Assembly: GCA_022448645.1 (NCBI GenBank)
Contig: JAKVBZ010000006.1
Coordinates: 62,001 to 126,000 of the forward strand
Source of the DNA: Pirellulaceae bacterium
Lineage (GTDB): Bacteria; Planctomycetota; Planctomycetia; Pirellulales; Pirellulaceae
Length of the DNA: 64,000 bases
Direction of reading: 5' to 3'
A model generated the notes under the pieces. It did not search any database, was not told where the DNA came from, and saw only the letters and a program-made list of their open reading frames with translations. A program made the position numbers and the translations under genes. Below, in pieces: positions 8,665-17,451 of the stretch (its first letter is position 1; each line of letters begins with the position of its first letter).

Positions 8665-11600
8665 TTAATCAGAAACTCCACCCTGAACGAAAGCCCCACG
8701 TCGTCGACGCGCAGTAGAATCCCACAGAAAGATGATCTCATCCGTGGCCGCGTCACCCCAATCCGTAAACGCACGGTCCATGGTCGCTCGTTCACTGGGA
8801 GTATTCACCATGACCGAGTCGACAGCTGGCAAAGAACGGCTCGAGAATAGTGCGGGGCCAGCAGCGTCACCAACAGTGACCGTAGGAACAGTGTGACTGG
8901 CAACCCTGGAAGCCAGTACCCCGTATCCATTTGGCGAATAGTTCCGCACTACGTCGACAAAGTCACGAATATCGACATCTAAATCTCCATCAAAATTCGC
9001 GGTCGTCCAACCGTTATTAGGATTAGCACCCGTCGGATCGAATGCCAGCACCAGCGCATTGAAGTCGACAATGTCGACGTACCCATCCAGGTTGGCGTCT
9101 CCTCGACGTGCCACCAACAAGCTATGCGTGTGATTATCTCCCGCGGTACCATTGCCGTCACCATCGAGTGTCTTGCCATTGACAACAGCTGTCACTTTGG
9201 CGGCGTCCAAGGTGGCCGTGTACCGGGCCGCGGAAAGAGGTGTCAATGTCGAAAAGTCCCAAGTAGCCGTGCGATTGTTGGCCTCATAGTGGAACCCGAT
9301 ACCTGTCAGATTCACAGCACTTCCACCACCAGAATCGTTGGTGAGTTGCAGCGAGTTGGCGGTAACGTTGACGTCCATGTTGAACGTGTAGGCAAGTGTG
9401 CTCAGCCGATCGAATTGATCCTCGTCACTGTCCCTCACAACAGACTCCACCCGCGGGGGTGTGCTCGGTGCCACGGCAGTCAGGGGGCCGAGACTGCTGA
9501 TGGCCAAGTATGCTACCGATTCAGCAGTCCCATGAATGACTTCTGTATCAAACGTCGTGTCCTCGCTAACCTGGAACTGCACATTCGAAGCCGTCAGGTT
9601 GTTGTAGCGCAAGTTGGAGTTATTCCTACCGTTGTAGGTTGCCAGATTGCTTAGTAGCGCCGGAGAATCCAAATAGACGCTTTCAAATGAATGCGTGTTC
9701 CATGTGTCCGTGGCAATCGCCGGTGTTTTGTTTGCTTCGAGGAACAGCCCACTCCAAAAACTTGTTCCAGACTCGATTGCCAGATATCCGATCGTTTCTG
9801 CCGGATGTGCCGTGGTCACGGACTCTTCTGGTTCCAAAGCCAACACCACGTTGGAGACCGATTCTGACTGTTGCCGTACATTGAGATAACCGTCGCCACC
9901 GGCCGAAGCAGTTTGAATTTGGCTCAACACGACCGGCGAAGAGTCGAACGTCGTGGCAAAATTCACGGTTTCCCACACGGGACTGATGTTGGTACCGACC
10001 GTTGCATTGGTAGTCACCGAACCAACTTCGACCAGTCTTCCATCATGTAATTGATGCGCCCCCGCTTCGAGCACCAGATAGGTCACCATTTCGGCACCGT
10101 GCACGCCATCCTGGTCGGATGGTTCGGTCAAATAGATCTCGAACTGCGTGGCCTGAACATTGCGGACGCGAACGGAAACAGGCTGGCCGCCGAAACCGGA
10201 CGCCGACTGTGCGAAGACGACAGGATTGGAATAATTTCCGAGCAACTGCACGGTTCGGGGTACGTTCGTTAAATCAGAGATCTGCCCGACTTCGCCAATA
10301 TCGACCAGCGGGACCGAGGCCAACAAAGTGCCTTGGCCACCCAACGCCAGGTAAGACACGGTTTCTGCCGAATGAGTTTTCTCGGTATCAAATGTGGTGT
10401 CTTCATCAATCTTCAGTTGAACACCGCTGCCGGACAGGTTGGTATAACGAACCTGACCGTTGTCCTGGCCGGCGTACGACCCCATGGAAGACAAAAAAGC
10501 TGGAGTGGCAAAATAGCTCACACCGAATATGTGGCTTGTGAACTCATTGGTGACGTTAGGAACATTACCAGCGTCGTAGGTTAAAGTCCCCCACGTTCCC
10601 GATCCGGCTTCGATCGCCAAGTAACCGATGGTCTCTGAAGCAGCATGTTGGCTCGTTGTAGATTCTGCAGGTTCCAGTGCGACAGACAAGCCATCGGCAT
10701 CGGTGCTGTTCTGTCTGATTTTGAGAAAATCAACACTTCCCACATTCGCCGTTTGGACCTGTGTCAGCACGACAGGTGTTTCGGCAAACGGGCTAACGAA
10801 ACTGATTGATTCCCACTGATTCGAAATGATCCTCCCTACGGTCGCAGTCGTATCCACGGTACCAACTTCGACCCGTGTACCATCCAATAATTGATGAGAA
10901 CCTGCCTCGAGAACCACATAGCTGACCGTTTCGGCGGAATGGGTTCCATCTTCGTTAGACGGTTCTGCCAGGAACAGGTCGAATTGATCTGATTGTAGGT
11001 TCCTCACTCTAGCAACGACCGGCGCCTGGCCTTGTGTGCTGACAGATTGAGCAAAAACGACAGGATGATCATACGATCGTTCCAGATGTATGGTTTGAGG
11101 AACGTTGGTCAGGTCGGTCAGAATTCCCACTTCGCCGATCGGCCGTTGTTCCTGTAACGCCGTCAGCATTCCATCCCCTTCGATCGCCAAGTAATGTACC
11201 GCTTCAGGAGTAAAGTGATTCAGTTCCGTGTCAAATGTTGTGTCTTCACCGATTCGGATCTGTACATCGCTGGCAGTGGGGTTTTCAAAACGAAGGTGGG
11301 CATTGTCGTGAAGAAGGTAGCTGGCCAAGTTGGTCAGAATCCGTGGCGGCGTTGAGTAGGACGCTGTGTAGTTGAGGTCATACGGGTTTGAGAAGACGGC
11401 AGTCGGAGTGGTTCCCGCCTCGTACGTCATGTCATTCCATACCCCACTACCGGCCTCAATCGCCAGATAACCTATCGTCTCGGCGACATGAGGTGTGGTC
11501 ACCGCTTCTTCCTGTTCCATGGCCAAAACGACTGAATCATTTTCCGTACGCAGATAACGAGTCTGCAGGAACTCGGTGACACCGCCGGCCGCCGTTTGGA

Positions 11601-13539
11601 TCTGGCTCAACACAACTGGTGCGGTAGAAAAGGGAGAATCAAAATGGACAGCCTGCCATTGATTGGACATCAGCCGACCCACAGTCGCTGTCGTGGAAAC
11701 AGTACCGACTTCGATCCGTGTCCCGTCGGACCGGGTGTGCACACCGGCCTCCAGGACCATGTAATTGACCGTTTCTGCTAAGTGCGTCCCGTCTTCGTTC
11801 GATGGTTCGGTCAAATAGATTTCAAACTGGTTCGATTGAACGTTCTTCACACGCACCGAAACAGGTGCTAAACCGTTGCGGGACGCGGATTGGGCAAAGA
11901 CGACCGGATTGTCATAGACACGATGAAGTGCGATGGTTTGCACTTGGTTAGTCAGGTTCGTGATCTGACCCACTTCGCCGATTTCAATCTCGGTGATAGC
12001 CGGTAAATCAGCGTACGGAATATTGACCATCTGATTAGGGCTATACTGTGACGTCACCTGAGTACCATCGGGCCACGTCACCTCGACATTCAAGGGAGTA
12101 CTGGTGCTTCCTAAGCCGAAATGAAGTCTGTGATCGTTACCGTTTCCCTCTCCCGTAGCACTTTCGACTTGACGTGTAATGGTTTTCCCTCCGGCCTGTA
12201 CACGGACGACAGTACCGATGGCCGATGTGTTGACATTTTCACCGTCGCCAGTCAACTCGATTTGTAGCCAGTTGTTTGACGACTGTTGACTGGCATCGTT
12301 GATATTCAGTCTCTCGCCGGTAAGCAGATCAAGATCACCGTCACGATCGAAATCGGACCAAGCTGATTGATAGCTCTGTGCCTGGTCTGCTGCCACGTTT
12401 TCCGCTGACGTGACATGTGTAAAATTCCAATTGCCGTCGTTGCGATACAGCCGATGGGTGTCCGGAGAATAAACCGCCGTAAAGTGAAGGTCCAAGTCAC
12501 TGTCATTGTCATAATCGGCCAGGCTCGCAGAGGCATACGATTCTTGCCAATTTTCATGGGGATAAGTCCAATCGACCATTAATTGAAATTGGTAGCCACC
12601 GTCAGAGCCACTGTTCCGCAGGAATTGGCCACCTGGCTGGGCAAACCAATTGTGTGAAAAATTTCCCACGAAAATATCAAAGTGCCCATCATTATCGATA
12701 TCTCCAACGGCAGAACCAATCGTATGGCCACCAATGCCTCCGGGAATTCCACCTAGGGCATTCACCGATGCCGCGACGTCCGTGATGTTACCTTGACCGT
12801 CGTTTTGCCAAAGGGCGTTCGGCTCGAGACGATAGTTAGAAGTGTAGATATCTAAGTCGTTATCGCTATCAAAATCAAACGTGGAAATGCCACGCGCCGG
12901 ACGAGGATTCCCCGGGGATGTCACCGCATCCGCCCCCTGTATCCACGTCGACGTAAAAGACTGGCCAGCATTATTGATGAGAAGACTGTCCGCGTAGTAA
13001 CCCGAACCTTCATAGCCCCCGATGTACAGATCCAAATAAGCGTCGCCATTGAAATCGCCCCAAGCAGCTCCGCGACTGATAAAGTTTTCTGGATACGTTG
13101 GTACCAGGGACGTAACATCGCTAAACCCGTTTCCATTGTTGTTGTGCCAAAGCTTGAGGCCAGCACCATGGGGATCTCCCCAACTGAATAAATCCTCGTA
13201 GCCATCATTGTCGTAGTCACCCCAGATTCCTGTGCCTAAACCATCCAACTGGGTAAACGTACCATCCCCGTTATTCTTGTACAGGAAGTAATCAGTGCTG
13301 ACATCAGTCCAGCCATCGTTGTCGTAATCGACCCAAGCCGCCTGACTACCATGCAACACTGGTCCAGCAGAAAAAGCCAACAACAGCCTGGACTCTAAGA
13401 CCTCGACACCTAAGGGAAAGCGAGTTCCCTGAGTGGCCAGCAGGTGCGCACACCGATCAGAGGAAGAAACTCGCTGAGAGCGCCATGATCGACGCCCCCG
13501 ATCGCAGTCGCTGTTCCCGATATAAGAAAACCACGACAT
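8665..13539 (-). CDS. Giant secreted FG-GAP/UnbV protein with nine-module repeat region and dockerin-like tail
   Basis: This encodes 1624 residues; the start at 13539 has an AAAGG site nine bases upstream. The N-terminus has the planctomycete LEPR-XLL-like motif (LESRLLLAF, about residues 48-56). Residues 60-420 are FG-GAP/VCBS repeats with Ca-binding loops of the DYDNDGWTD type; residues 425-510 match ASPIC/UnbV ('VEVTWPDGTQV'). Residues 517-1355 are three tandem units of about 280 residues, each made of three similar modules ending in 'AETVxYLxLExG'. An Ig-like segment (about 1356-1475) and a dockerin-like pair of Ca loops (DANLDGYVDIVDFN and DGDLDVDIRDF) follow. It should be an adhesin or scaffold on the cell surface. 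It has its own likely promoter at 13739-13768. No catalytic residues are evident. Confidence 0.85.
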   Translation of the reverse strand: MSWFSYIGNSDCDRGRRSWRSQRVSSSDRCAHLLATQGTRFPLGVEVLESRLLLAFSAGPVLHGSQAAWVDYDNDGWTDVSTDYFLYKNNGDGTFTQLDGLGTGIWGDYDNDGYEDLFSWGDPHGAGLKLWHNNNGNGFSDVTSLVPTYPENFISRGAAWGDFNGDAYLDLYIGGYEGSGYYADSLLINNAGQSFTSTWIQGADAVTSPGNPRPARGISTFDFDSDNDLDIYTSNYRLEPNALWQNDGQGNITDVAASVNALGGIPGGIGGHTIGSAVGDIDNDGHFDIFVGNFSHNWFAQPGGQFLRNSGSDGGYQFQLMVDWTYPHENWQESYASASLADYDNDSDLDLHFTAVYSPDTHRLYRNDGNWNFTHVTSAENVAADQAQSYQSAWSDFDRDGDLDLLTGERLNINDASQQSSNNWLQIELTGDGENVNTSAIGTVVRVQAGGKTITRQVESATGEGNGNDHRLHFGLGSTSTPLNVEVTWPDGTQVTSQYSPNQMVNIPYADLPAITEIEIGEVGQITNLTNQVQTIALHRVYDNPVVFAQSASRNGLAPVSVRVKNVQSNQFEIYLTEPSNEDGTHLAETVNYMVLEAGVHTRSDGTRIEVGTVSTTATVGRLMSNQWQAVHFDSPFSTAPVVLSQIQTAAGGVTEFLQTRYLRTENDSVVLAMEQEEAVTTPHVAETIGYLAIEAGSGVWNDMTYEAGTTPTAVFSNPYDLNYTASYSTPPRILTNLASYLLHDNAHLRFENPTASDVQIRIGEDTTFDTELNHFTPEAVHYLAIEGDGMLTALQEQRPIGEVGILTDLTNVPQTIHLERSYDHPVVFAQSVSTQGQAPVVARVRNLQSDQFDLFLAEPSNEDGTHSAETVSYVVLEAGSHQLLDGTRVEVGTVDTTATVGRIISNQWESISFVSPFAETPVVLTQVQTANVGSVDFLKIRQNSTDADGLSVALEPAESTTSQHAASETIGYLAIEAGSGTWGTLTYDAGNVPNVTNEFTSHIFGVSYFATPAFLSSMGSYAGQDNGQVRYTNLSGSGVQLKIDEDTTFDTEKTHSAETVSYLALGGQGTLLASVPLVDIGEVGQISDLTNVPRTVQLLGNYSNPVVFAQSASGFGGQPVSVRVRNVQATQFEIYLTEPSDQDGVHGAEMVTYLVLEAGAHQLHDGRLVEVGSVTTNATVGTNISPVWETVNFATTFDSSPVVLSQIQTASAGGDGYLNVRQQSESVSNVVLALEPEESVTTAHPAETIGYLAIESGTSFWSGLFLEANKTPAIATDTWNTHSFESVYLDSPALLSNLATYNGRNNSNLRYNNLTASNVQFQVSEDTTFDTEVIHGTAESVAYLAISSLGPLTAVAPSTPPRVESVVRDSDEDQFDRLSTLAYTFNMDVNVTANSLQLTNDSGGGSAVNLTGIGFHYEANNRTATWDFSTLTPLSAARYTATLDAAKVTAVVNGKTLDGDGNGTAGDNHTHSLLVARRGDANLDGYVDIVDFNALVLAFDPTGANPNNGWTTANFDGDLDVDIRDFVDVVRNYSPNGYGVLASRVASHTVPTVTVGDAAGPALFSSRSLPAVDSVMVNTPSERATMDRAFTDWGDAATDEIIFLWDSTARRRRGAFVQGGVSD
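9475..11990 (-). repeat. Three tandem coding repeats of about 835 bp
   Basis: Within the giant gene, units at roughly 11990-11150, 11145-10310 and 10305-9475 encode near-parallel segments. Each begins with an 'IGEVGxxxxLTN' motif, includes 'VVFAQS' and 'VVLxQ', and ends with an 'EDTTFDTE' module. They are clearly diverged in sequence, so the amplification is old and under selection rather than a recent assembly artefact. Confidence 0.85.
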
Positions 13540-13967
13540 GCGTGATTGCCTTTCTGCTGCCTACAATCTGGACCGATTGACACTGTCGTCGCCTGCTTGA
13601 ATACCGTTGCGCCACCATCTCGTGTCAGTCGACAGATGTTTGCCCCCCAGAAACATCCATTACGGAAATCAACAACAAGTATGGTCACTGACAGAAACGG
13701 CATGCGCTCGCAGGACAGCAAACACCGTTTCATGGTTTATTATGAACTATCCTGGTTAAAAACGTCAACAAATTTGGCAAATCTCGGCTTTGTCACTCGA
13801 TTCCTAAGTGATTTGCCTTGCAATACTTTGTCCAACAGCACAAACGATGGGACAAGAACAGGATAGATCTTGTGCAGAGCGAGGACAGGTAAGATCGTGA
13901 CCGTCCACCGATACGACTTCTTGACGGTTCAGAACGAGCAACGTTTCTGAACGGATCCGAGCCCACA
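13540..13967. other. Intergenic region, 5' leader of the giant gene
   Basis: This stretch of 428 bp holds the promoter candidate described at 13739-13768 and a leader of about 190 bases for the minus-strand gene that starts at 13539. Open frames here (for example 13546-13866 on the plus strand) have no recognisable protein features. The upstream half serves as the 3' flank of the EF-hand lipoprotein gene; no clear terminator is visible. Confidence 0.5.
13739..13768 (-). promoter_or_regulatory. Sigma70-type promoter candidate
   Basis: On the minus strand a -35 box TTGACG (13768-13763) is followed by 18 bp and a -10 box CATAAT (13744-13739); each matches consensus at five of six positions. Transcription would start near 13731 and read into the giant gene. 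Confidence 0.5.
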
Positions 13968-14555
13968 TCATTCGAGGTCAAACCGGGCATTCGTGGAATC
14001 CAGTGTCACCTCATATCCCAGTTCGGTCGCCGTATTGTAGCGAGCTGGGATGGTTTCCTGTCCGCTCTGCATTTTCGAGATCACAACGCGATACAGACCA
14101 GGGCTCAATCCGGGAACACGATCTTCGGTGACAAGCGCCGCACTACCGTCATTGCGAGTTCTACCTTTGCCGAGTTTGACTGTATCCGTCATGAACGTTT
14201 CCGGAACAAAAGAGATCTCCGCACCGACCAGCGGCTGTCCACTCCAATACACCAAACATTGTACGGACATGGCTCCAACTCCCATGTCAGTATACCGGGC
14301 GACACGCTGCTCAATTTCGGCGGCAGAGAGCTGCTGATCCGCATCTTGATCAATGCTCGCCAGATTGGATAACAAACCGGGGCTGGCCGCGAGTTCGTCG
14401 CGGCTCAGTAACTGGTCACTGTTACTATCCATCGTCTCAACTGCTTGCTGCGCCGCTTGTTGCGGATCGTACGCTGGGATTTTGACTCCGGGACCTCGAT
14501 GGCAGCCAGTCAGCAAGACCGGCAGCATCGTCCACATGAACCATATTAGCTTCAT
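13968..14555 (-). CDS. EF-hand lipoprotein with carboxypeptidase-regulatory-like domain
   Basis: This encodes 195 residues from ATG 14555; upstream in-frame ATGs at 14567 and 14597 exist, but 14555 gives a compact lipoprotein signal (MKLIWFMWTMLPVLLTGC) with the lipobox LLTGC. After the lipidated Cys come two canonical EF-hand loops, DSNSDQLLSRDEL (about residues 42-54) and DQDADQQLSAAEI (about 67-79), which should bind calcium. The C-terminal half ('VQCLVYWSGQPLVGAEISF' to the end) is a transthyretin-like beta sandwich of the kind found in many short planctomycete lipoproteins. It is divergent from the first PEP-CTERM gene and next to two dockerin-bearing proteins, so a role in the calcium-dependent surface layer is plausible. 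Confidence 0.8.
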   Translation of the reverse strand: MKLIWFMWTMLPVLLTGCHRGPGVKIPAYDPQQAAQQAVETMDSNSDQLLSRDELAASPGLLSNLASIDQDADQQLSAAEIEQRVARYTDMGVGAMSVQCLVYWSGQPLVGAEISFVPETFMTDTVKLGKGRTRNDGSAALVTEDRVPGLSPGLYRVVISKMQSGQETIPARYNTATELGYEVTLDSTNARFDLE

Positions 14556-14998
14556 TGGGTGAGCCATGAGATCGAATCCGTGGTTACCGCGAAACAACCA
14601 TATAACTTCAAGGACGACAACAAATTACGTTCAAACACGCTCGGCAATCGCAAGGAACAAAAGAACTCGACGGAACTCGAATTCCGTAGCAAAACCGAAC
14701 GATACGCTAAAAGTCATTGCGTCACACAACTTTCTGTGTACACTACAGTTAAGGGCTTGGGTAGTGGTTTACTATGCTCTATCAGGAGATATCATTCCGG
14801 ACAGGATTTGATAAGTTTTCGCTCCTGACACTCACGCAAGCTATTGGTCTAGTGAAAGGCCATTCATGAGGAAACCCACAAGTCAACAGTCGGTGATACT
14901 GCACCTTCACAAATTGACATCCTTAGGCGATGTTTCCAAACAATAGATAATATTCCCGTTCCTGAACTCAACAGACTAAGTTAAACGGAGACGCGAGA
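14556..14998. other. Divergent intergenic region
   Basis: This separates the EF-hand lipoprotein (minus) from the first PEP-CTERM gene (plus). A TTGACA hexamer at 14914-14919 and a GATAAT hexamer at 14946-14951 are present but 26 bp apart, too far for one standard promoter. A 26-codon ORF (14866-14946) follows AAAGG but has no other support. Open frames around 14559-14828 look like chance. Confidence 0.35.
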
Positions 14999-17008
14999 AT
15001 GAATCGTCAGATGGTCACGAGGTATTTGTTTCTTTCTGCAGTTACGATCTGTCTGAGCATGTGGTCCGTTGTAACGGCGTGGGGATTGGAGATCAAGAAC
15101 GACGGCACCACGATTTTCTTCGACGATTTTGAAAGCGATACAGTCGGCTCACTACCGACAATCGGTGGCGGTGACACAGGCGAGGAATGGCAGCCATTCA
15201 CGACGAACGAGGATCTCTATTCCCTGACGGACGTCGAGGACGATAGCGTTTCCTCAACAGTAGAGTCAAGAGTTGGAAATTACTTGGGCATCGAAAGGGA
15301 AAATGGAGTCTTAGACGGAGAAATCTTCGCGCGATTTCCTGATCAGACGAGTGGTACCCTCACGGCCACGTTTGCCGCGCAACTGCTTGAGAATCCTGGT
15401 GCGACCCCCGGCAGTGCGACGCGAGTGACGTTTACGAACGAAGGTCCCAGGCCTTCGGAATGTTGTGATGTAAACGGCCGCCATCATTATTTAATGACCG
15501 GGTCCTGGCTGAGTACTGTGTCACAATTAAACCTACCGGCACTTGGAATTGCCGATGACGACGTGGTGGTTGGCTTTTATAACGGAAGTCATTATGACTT
15601 CGTCCCGGGGACGACGACCGATGGGGTTTGCAATGGCTGCGCAGGCCAGTGGATCACGGTTTCGGTTTCAGTGGACGTCGAGGGTGGCACGCCTCAGTTC
15701 ACGCTCAATGGTGAGGAAATCGGTGCCATACCCAACGCCACACCATCCGCGGGTGGTCCTCAGGGAGGTGGGGTCCCTACCATCGACGGTATGAATTTCG
15801 GTATGAACTCCAAAGATGGTGGCAAAGTTTATATCGACGCCGCCAACACCGCACCGACTCCTACCTCTTTCACTTGGTCCGGCGGTACAGTCGGTGATTG
15901 GAATAAAACGGCTAACTGGTCGCCGCAGCTTGGCGCACCACCGCGTTCGCCTGAACACACCGCCTTTTTCGATAGTTCGGCCACCGGACCGACCAATGTG
16001 GTGACTTTTACCGACGTGTCGGTGAACAAGATTCAATTTGACCAGCCAACGCATCCGTATATCATCAGCGGCTCTGGCAGCGTCAATCTTAGAGCTGATT
16101 CTTTGACGACTGCGCCAACGATTCATGTGGCCAGCGGTAATCACCAGTTTCAAGTACGGGTTGGTTTACAGAAAAGTACAACAGTCAGTGTTTCCAGTGG
16201 TTCGTCGCTGGAATTCGTTAACCGCATCAGCTTGAACGGCAATACGCTCACTAAAACTGGCGGCGGCTCGATGGTAATCAGTAACACGCTCAACACGGGC
16301 GGTGGTACCGTGGTCAACAGCGAAGGCATCATCAGCGGCGGCGGTACCGTCGGTGGCAGTGTCGATAACGCCAGTGGAACGCTGGCCCCTGGTAACAGCC
16401 CGGGCATCCTCACCATTTCAGGAGATTACACGCAGGGCGCCAGCGGTACGTTGGAGATTGAGTTAACCGGTACTGCGACAGGGGAAAACGGACACGATCA
16501 ACTAGCTGTGAACGGCAACGCAACTCTGGATGGCACACTTGATATCCAGACCGATAGTGGGTTTACACCAGGCGTGGGCGCAACGGCAGGCGCAATCGGC
16601 GATCAATTCGTGATCGTCACCGCAGCCAGCGTAGGTGGAACCTTTGCCACGATCGATGGTCGACACCAAGGTAATGGTCTTTTCTACGATGTGGCCTACA
16701 ACGCCACGAATGTCACCTTGGGTGCTTTTCAAGCTGCAGCAGGTGACGCCGATGGTGACAAGGATGTCGACATCACCGACTTCAATACGCTTTCCACTAA
16801 CTTTGATCCAAGCGGAGCTAACACAAACGATTGGATGACAGCCGATTTCAACGGAGATGGCAACGTCGACATCACCGATTTCAACAGTCTGTCTTCCAAT
16901 TTTGCACCTAGCGGTTATGGCAATGGGCCCGGACAGGTTCCCGAGCCATCCTCAATATTACTGTTACTGCTTGGCACTTTAGCGGGAGTTCGGTTTTTCC
17001 GCTGGTAA
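14999..17008 (+). CDS. PEP-CTERM surface protein with LamG-like, autotransporter-strand and dockerin-like parts
   Basis: This encodes 669 residues; ATG 14999 follows GGAG. A signal peptide covers about residues 1-29. Residues 32-285 form a LamG/concanavalin-like domain containing a 'PSECC' motif and a later GCAGQW motif, shared with the next PEP-CTERM gene. From about residue 290 ('FTWSGGTVGDWNKTANWS') come glycine-rich strands typical of autotransporter-associated repeats ('GTVGGSVDNASGTLAPGNS'). Two Ca-binding dockerin-like loops (DADGDKDVDITDFN and NGDGNVDITDFN) lie at about 580-635. The C-terminus is a textbook PEP-CTERM tail: VPEPSS, a leucine-rich membrane segment, then a short basic end. 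Exosortase, not in this window, would process the tail and release the protein to the surface. Confidence 0.9.
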   Translation: MNRQMVTRYLFLSAVTICLSMWSVVTAWGLEIKNDGTTIFFDDFESDTVGSLPTIGGGDTGEEWQPFTTNEDLYSLTDVEDDSVSSTVESRVGNYLGIERENGVLDGEIFARFPDQTSGTLTATFAAQLLENPGATPGSATRVTFTNEGPRPSECCDVNGRHHYLMTGSWLSTVSQLNLPALGIADDDVVVGFYNGSHYDFVPGTTTDGVCNGCAGQWITVSVSVDVEGGTPQFTLNGEEIGAIPNATPSAGGPQGGGVPTIDGMNFGMNSKDGGKVYIDAANTAPTPTSFTWSGGTVGDWNKTANWSPQLGAPPRSPEHTAFFDSSATGPTNVVTFTDVSVNKIQFDQPTHPYIISGSGSVNLRADSLTTAPTIHVASGNHQFQVRVGLQKSTTVSVSSGSSLEFVNRISLNGNTLTKTGGGSMVISNTLNTGGGTVVNSEGIISGGGTVGGSVDNASGTLAPGNSPGILTISGDYTQGASGTLEIELTGTATGENGHDQLAVNGNATLDGTLDIQTDSGFTPGVGATAGAIGDQFVIVTAASVGGTFATIDGRHQGNGLFYDVAYNATNVTLGAFQAAAGDADGDKDVDITDFNTLSTNFDPSGANTNDWMTADFNGDGNVDITDFNSLSSNFAPSGYGNGPGQVPEPSSILLLLLGTLAGVRFFRW

Positions 17009-17192
17009 CCTGGGGACAAAGCAATCGGTGACCATGAATCCAGTTCGCTGCTGTGCTGCTGAAACATCAGTGTTCAGGCAGCCATGGGGACAACCGGAAA
17101 ATTTGTGAACCCATTGTGGTGACTGGATTTACAACTGAAAAAGCAACGACGCCAACTAGGACAAATCACCAACATTTTGCTCGCGGCACGTA

Positions 17193-17236
17193 TATAATAG
17201 CCTGCGAGTTGACAAGCCTATTTACCCTATTACACT
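17193..17236 (+). promoter_or_regulatory. Promoter candidates for the leader upstream of the second PEP-CTERM gene
   Basis: Two overlapping possibilities exist. A perfect TATAAT lies at 17193-17198 but lacks a good -35. A perfect TTGACA (17209-17214) is followed 16 bp later by TACACT (17231-17236, four of six matches). Both would transcribe through the small ORF at 17322. Confidence 0.45.
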
Positions 17237-17283
17237 AAAAGATGTTCCGGTAGATTGTTTTCAATCGCCACGACGCTTTTAGT
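17234..17283 (+). promoter_or_regulatory. Leader stem-loop upstream of the 13-codon ORF
   Basis: ACTAAAAG (17234-17241) and CTTTTAGT (17276-17283) are a perfect 8-bp inverted repeat. They enclose a second hairpin, GATTG-TTTT-CAATC. It would fold in RNA only if transcription starts upstream, from the TATAAT candidate at 17193; its left arm overlaps the alternative -10 box. Confidence 0.4.
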
Positions 17284-17321
17284 TAATCAAATCTGTCGCC
17301 ATTGTTACGGAGGTAACGCAA

Positions 17322-17363
17322 ATGCCAAAGATCCAAGTCGGAAGTCACAAGAACCACCATTAG
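17322..17363 (+). CDS. 13-residue ORF (leader-peptide candidate)
   Basis: The ATG at 17322 is preceded by GGAGGT at near-ideal spacing, the strongest ribosome site seen in the window. The product is MPKIQVGSHKNHH, with three His in the last five residues. Its final codons (AAC CAC CAT TAG) form the 5' arm of the terminator hairpin at 17352-17404. A ribosome on this ORF would therefore physically block the terminator, the geometry expected of an attenuator. No homologue is known to me. It could instead be a small functional protein. Confidence 0.5.
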   Translation: MPKIQVGSHKNHH

Positions 17364-17404
17364 CAAGCAGTGAAAATTCACTGTGTGTAAATGGTGGTTT
17401 TTTT
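17352..17404 (+). terminator. Intrinsic terminator overlapping the 13-codon ORF
   Basis: AACCACCATT (17352-17361) pairs with AATGGTGGTT (17390-17399). A nested hairpin, CAGTGAA with TTCACTG (17368-17383), sits inside the loop. Seven T (17398-17404) follow. It lies 48 bp before the second PEP-CTERM gene, so transcripts starting upstream should end here unless read through. Confidence 0.8.
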
Positions 17405-17451
17405 ATTTAACGTTGTAATTTCCAATCCTTTAAACTTCAAGGAGCAAGCAA

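Noticed and set aside
15668..16153. Minus-strand open frame of 161 codons
   Set aside because: Antisense to the PEP-CTERM gene, with no motifs.
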